Assembly (NCBI RefSeq): GCF_039537985.1
Contig: NZ_BAABBN010000007.1
Location: 496,001-560,000 of the forward strand
Length of the DNA stretch: 64,000 nucleotides
Direction of reading: 5' to 3'
DNA from: Litoribacillus peritrichatus
GTDB lineage: Bacteria; Pseudomonadota; Gammaproteobacteria; Pseudomonadales; Litoribrevibacteraceae
Made by a program: the position numbers and the translations under genes
In this document: positions 61,665-64,000 of the stretch, piece after piece
Layout of the letters: every line of letters begins with the position of its first letter
Position numbering within the stretch: position 1 is the stretch's first letter
The notes under the pieces: generated by a model
Database searches by the model: none
Told to the model about the DNA's origin: nothing
The model's input: the letters and a program-made list of their open reading frames with translations, nothing else

Positions 61665-62393
61665 CTACAGATCGCCCCACTGGTATTGCATTAACGATAA
61701 AACCGTCAAGCTGGCGGTTTCGGTTCTTAATACTCTGGGCCCAATGGTAATGGATTTAAATCCACTTTCTTCACTGATTTTAATTTCAGTTTCAGACAAA
61801 CCGCCTTCCGGCCCGATCAGAAGTGCCGCAGTGAGTGGCTTTTCCAGTGTTCTTAAGTCAGCTGTTGCCCTATGGTGTAACGTGATGCGAACCGGTTCCT
61901 GACGAAGCCTTAGCCACTGTTCAAGGGATACAGGAGGGTTGACCTTAGGCACAACACTTCGGCCACACTGTTCACAGGCAGACGCTGCGATACTTTGCCA
62001 GTGGTCGACTTTCTTCTGCAACCGTTCACCTTTTAATTTGACTTCACTGCGTTCAGCAAAAATGGGGGTGATTTCTGAAATGCCCAGCTCAACCGATTTT
62101 TGAATGGTGAACTCCATTCGATCCCCTTTGGAAATGCTTTGCCCCAGGTGGATGTAGATCGGTGATTCTTTATCGTTCTCAACGACATCCACAACTGCGA
62201 CTCGTACACAGCTTTTTGTTTCGAATTCTTCAATTTCGGCTAACACTTCATAACCCTGGCCATCGAACATGTAGAGCTGTTGACCGGCCTTCATTCTTAA
62301 TACCCGACCCAGATAATGGCTGAGTTCAGCGTCGAGCATCAGGTTGTTTTTTTCGTGACTAAGTGCTTTGTTATATATTCGAGGGATGCGCAT
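61665..62393 (-). CDS. rsmE: 16S rRNA (uracil1498-N3)-methyltransferase
   Basis: RsmE methylates U1498 of 16S rRNA. This 242-residue SPOUT-family enzyme has the N-terminal PUA-like part (LSHYLGRVLRMKAGQQLYMFDG), GQSISKGDRMEFTIQKSVELGISEITP, and the knotted SAM site LLIGPEGGLSETEI with ITIGPRVLRTETA. It is convergent with chpC and divergent from the phosphate-cotransporter-type gene, 35 bp away. Confidence 0.96.
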   Translation of the reverse strand: MRIPRIYNKALSHEKNNLMLDAELSHYLGRVLRMKAGQQLYMFDGQGYEVLAEIEEFETKSCVRVAVVDVVENDKESPIYIHLGQSISKGDRMEFTIQKSVELGISEITPIFAERSEVKLKGERLQKKVDHWQSIAASACEQCGRSVVPKVNPPVSLEQWLRLRQEPVRITLHHRATADLRTLEKPLTAALLIGPEGGLSETEIKISEESGFKSITIGPRVLRTETASLTVLSLMQYQWGDL

Positions 62394-62428
62394 TTTGTGT
62401 GTTTGAAAAATCGTAACGAGTGAGGCGT

Positions 62429-64000
62429 ATGATTTTAAGATCTCTTCAGTCTTTTTGCCAACGTCAATTACTGCCTGTTTTTGTTTTGGCTTTCGTTTGT
62501 CTGCCTTTTATTGTTGTTGCTGCCCCTTCGTTACCCTCTGAACCTTCTTCGTTAAACGGCTCAGCCAGCTGGTTGGGTATGTTAATCAGTCTTTTCGGGG
62601 GAATAGCGCTGTTTTTATATGGCATTGAACTCATGAGTGGTGCCTTGCAAACTGTGGCCGGCAAGCGATTGAAGGGATGGCTGGCCAGTGTTACCCGAAA
62701 TCGGGTCATGGGGGCTTTGTCCGGGGCGGCGGTGACTTCGGTCATTCAATCCTCTTCGGTGACAACGGTCTTAGTGGTGGGGTTTGTATCTGCCGGTTTG
62801 ATGACCATGACGCAATCCATCGGGGTGATTATGGGCGCTAATGTCGGAACCACCATTACCGCGCAAATAGTCGCGTTTAAGGTTTCTAAAGCGGCCTTGT
62901 TTTTTATTGCAACGGGTTTTGGGTTTTGGTTTTTTGGACGGCAAGAAAAAATAAAAGCTTACGGCCTGGTTGTAATGGGATTGGGCTTGATTTTTTTTGG
63001 GATGGAGATCATGAGTGACTCTATGTCTCCGTTGCGCAGTTATGACCCTTTTCTGGCGTTTATGCGGGATATGAACTCACCTGTGTTGGGTATTTTTGCC
63101 GGCGCCTTGTTCACTGCCGTGATTCAGTCATCTTCGGCCACAACAGGTATTGTGATCGTGATGGCCAGCCAGGGCTTTCTTAATTTGGAAGCGGGTATTG
63201 CGCTGGCCCTCGGTGCCAACATTGGTACCTGTGTCAAAGTGGTTCTGGTTTCCATTGGTAAAAGCGTTGAAGCGAAAAGAGCTGCGATGGTGCATATTTT
63301 ATTTAATGTGATCGGGGTGATCATTTGGTTGCCACTTATTCCGCTATTGGCTGCGCTCAGTCGTATGATTTCTCCCGAGACCGTTGAGTTGGATGTCATC
63401 AGCCGAATGGCGGTGGATTCGCCCCGGCAAATCGCCAACGCCAATACCTTGTTCAATGTGATTAATACCTTATTATTTTTGCCGTTTGCAATGTATTTCG
63501 GCAAGCTTACCTGTTGGCTGTTGCCTAAGAAAAAAGTCGAACAGAAAGAAATTGTGGTTGCTAAATACCTGGACAGAGAGCTGTTAAATTCACCTGCACT
63601 GGCTCTGGCGAGAGTACGACTGGAAGTCTCGCATATGGGGCAGATAGTGGTTGGGATGATTGAACATTTCAGCCGAGTGGTGGGCAACAGGAATAAAGCT
63701 GAAATCAAAGAGGTCAGCAAAATTGATGATCAGGTGGATGTGCTGCAAGAGAAGATTCTGCGTTTTTTAGGAAGAATACGGAAAACGCAATTATCAGAGA
63801 ACCAAACTCGGGAATTCATGCAGCTGATGGCGGCCATTGATCATATCGAGCATGTTGGAGATGGGGTTTCTGTCGGGCTGGCTGGCACTTCGAAAAAATT
63901 CATTAAGTATAATGTTCTGGCCAGTCCAGAAACTCGTGCCGATTTCATGCATTTGCTTACCGAAATGGAAAAGGCTTTTGTGTATGCTCTGAAAGCAGTG
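62429..64000 (+). CDS. Na/Pi cotransporter family protein (3' end outside window)
   Basis: The frame is open for 524 codons from ATG 62429 to the window edge. After an N-terminal hydrophobic segment, the protein has two PF02690-type halves, each with the substrate motif QSSS: TSVIQSSSVTTVLVVGFVSAG and TAVIQSSSATTGIVIVMASQG. The characteristic GANVGTTITA and GANIGTCVKV follow them. Beyond residue about 380 a helical PhoU-like domain begins (LARVRLEVSHMGQIVVGMIEHF). Members move phosphate with sodium, or regulate phosphate export, at the inner membrane. GAGTGAGG just upstream serves as ribosome binding site. The C-terminal end is missing only because the window stops. Confidence 0.9.
   Translation, partial: MILRSLQSFCQRQLLPVFVLAFVCLPFIVVAAPSLPSEPSSLNGSASWLGMLISLFGGIALFLYGIELMSGALQTVAGKRLKGWLASVTRNRVMGALSGAAVTSVIQSSSVTTVLVVGFVSAGLMTMTQSIGVIMGANVGTTITAQIVAFKVSKAALFFIATGFGFWFFGRQEKIKAYGLVVMGLGLIFFGMEIMSDSMSPLRSYDPFLAFMRDMNSPVLGIFAGALFTAVIQSSSATTGIVIVMASQGFLNLEAGIALALGANIGTCVKVVLVSIGKSVEAKRAAMVHILFNVIGVIIWLPLIPLLAALSRMISPETVELDVISRMAVDSPRQIANANTLFNVINTLLFLPFAMYFGKLTCWLLPKKKVEQKEIVVAKYLDRELLNSPALALARVRLEVSHMGQIVVGMIEHFSRVVGNRNKAEIKEVSKIDDQVDVLQEKILRFLGRIRKTQLSENQTREFMQLMAAIDHIEHVGDGVSVGLAGTSKKFIKYNVLASPETRADFMHLLTEMEKAFVYALKAV

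Noticed and set aside
63124..63720. 198-codon open frame on the minus strand
   Set aside because: It lies entirely opposite the Na/Pi cotransporter gene, which has clear family motifs in the other frame; the antisense product is low in recognisable structure.

Overview
The window is a 64 kb chromosomal segment of a gammaproteobacterium, most like a marine Oceanospirillales/Pseudomonadales relative. Evidence: close family matches throughout (ParC, FtsYEX, RpoH, PilT/PilU, a complete Pil-Chp chemosensory operon) and a core gene order that, from memory, matches the Pseudomonas aeruginosa rsmD-ftsYEX-rpoH ... hemW-rdgB-metWX ... proC-yggS-pilTU ... ruvX-yqgE-tonB-gshB / pilGHIJK-chpABC neighbourhood. 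Genus cannot be fixed from the sequence alone. No rRNA, tRNA, CRISPR array, transposase or phage gene was seen.

Layout. 1-12.6 kb is accessory: an AlgP/histone-H1-like protein, an alpha/beta hydrolase, an unrecognised 577-residue protein paired with an Asp/Glu-racemase-family enzyme, then a TonB-dependent receptor facing two orphan periplasmic binding proteins and, divergently, a receiver protein, a sensor kinase and a small acidic protein. 12.6-12.8 kb holds a ~145 bp imperfect palindrome resembling a MITE. 12.8-21.7 kb carries an RND-type exporter, parC and a polar amino-acid ABC transporter (aapJQMP). 21.9-29.8 kb is housekeeping: tapT-like DTW protein, rsmD, ftsYEX, rpoH with a sigma-E-like promoter, a DUF423 protein, trmB and hemW. 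30-39.6 kb has an MCP fused to a PilZ domain, rdgB, a DUF4426 protein, metWX, a dynamin-like GTPase, a YggT protein, proC and yggS.

39.8-62.4 kb is dominated by type IV pilus motility. pilT and pilU encode the retraction motors; pilGHIJK-chpABC encodes the chemosensory pathway that controls them, including a 2806-residue ChpA kinase with several histidine phosphotransfer domains and a tandem hexapeptide repeat. Between them sit pyrBI, with a leader peptide and attenuator like enterobacterial pyrBI, and a convergent gshB-tonB-yqgE-ruvX cluster; the TonB-like protein occupies the position of TonB3, which is needed for twitching in P. aeruginosa. rsmE and a 3'-truncated Na/Pi cotransporter close the window.

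The most novel-looking items are the TonB receptor/orphan binding protein/two-component cluster (5.3-12.5 kb), the unknown protein/racemase pair (2.5-5.1 kb), the MITE-like palindrome, the pyrBI attenuator at a locus that carries pyrRBC' in Pseudomonas, the MCP-PilZ fusion, and the repeat-rich ChpA.
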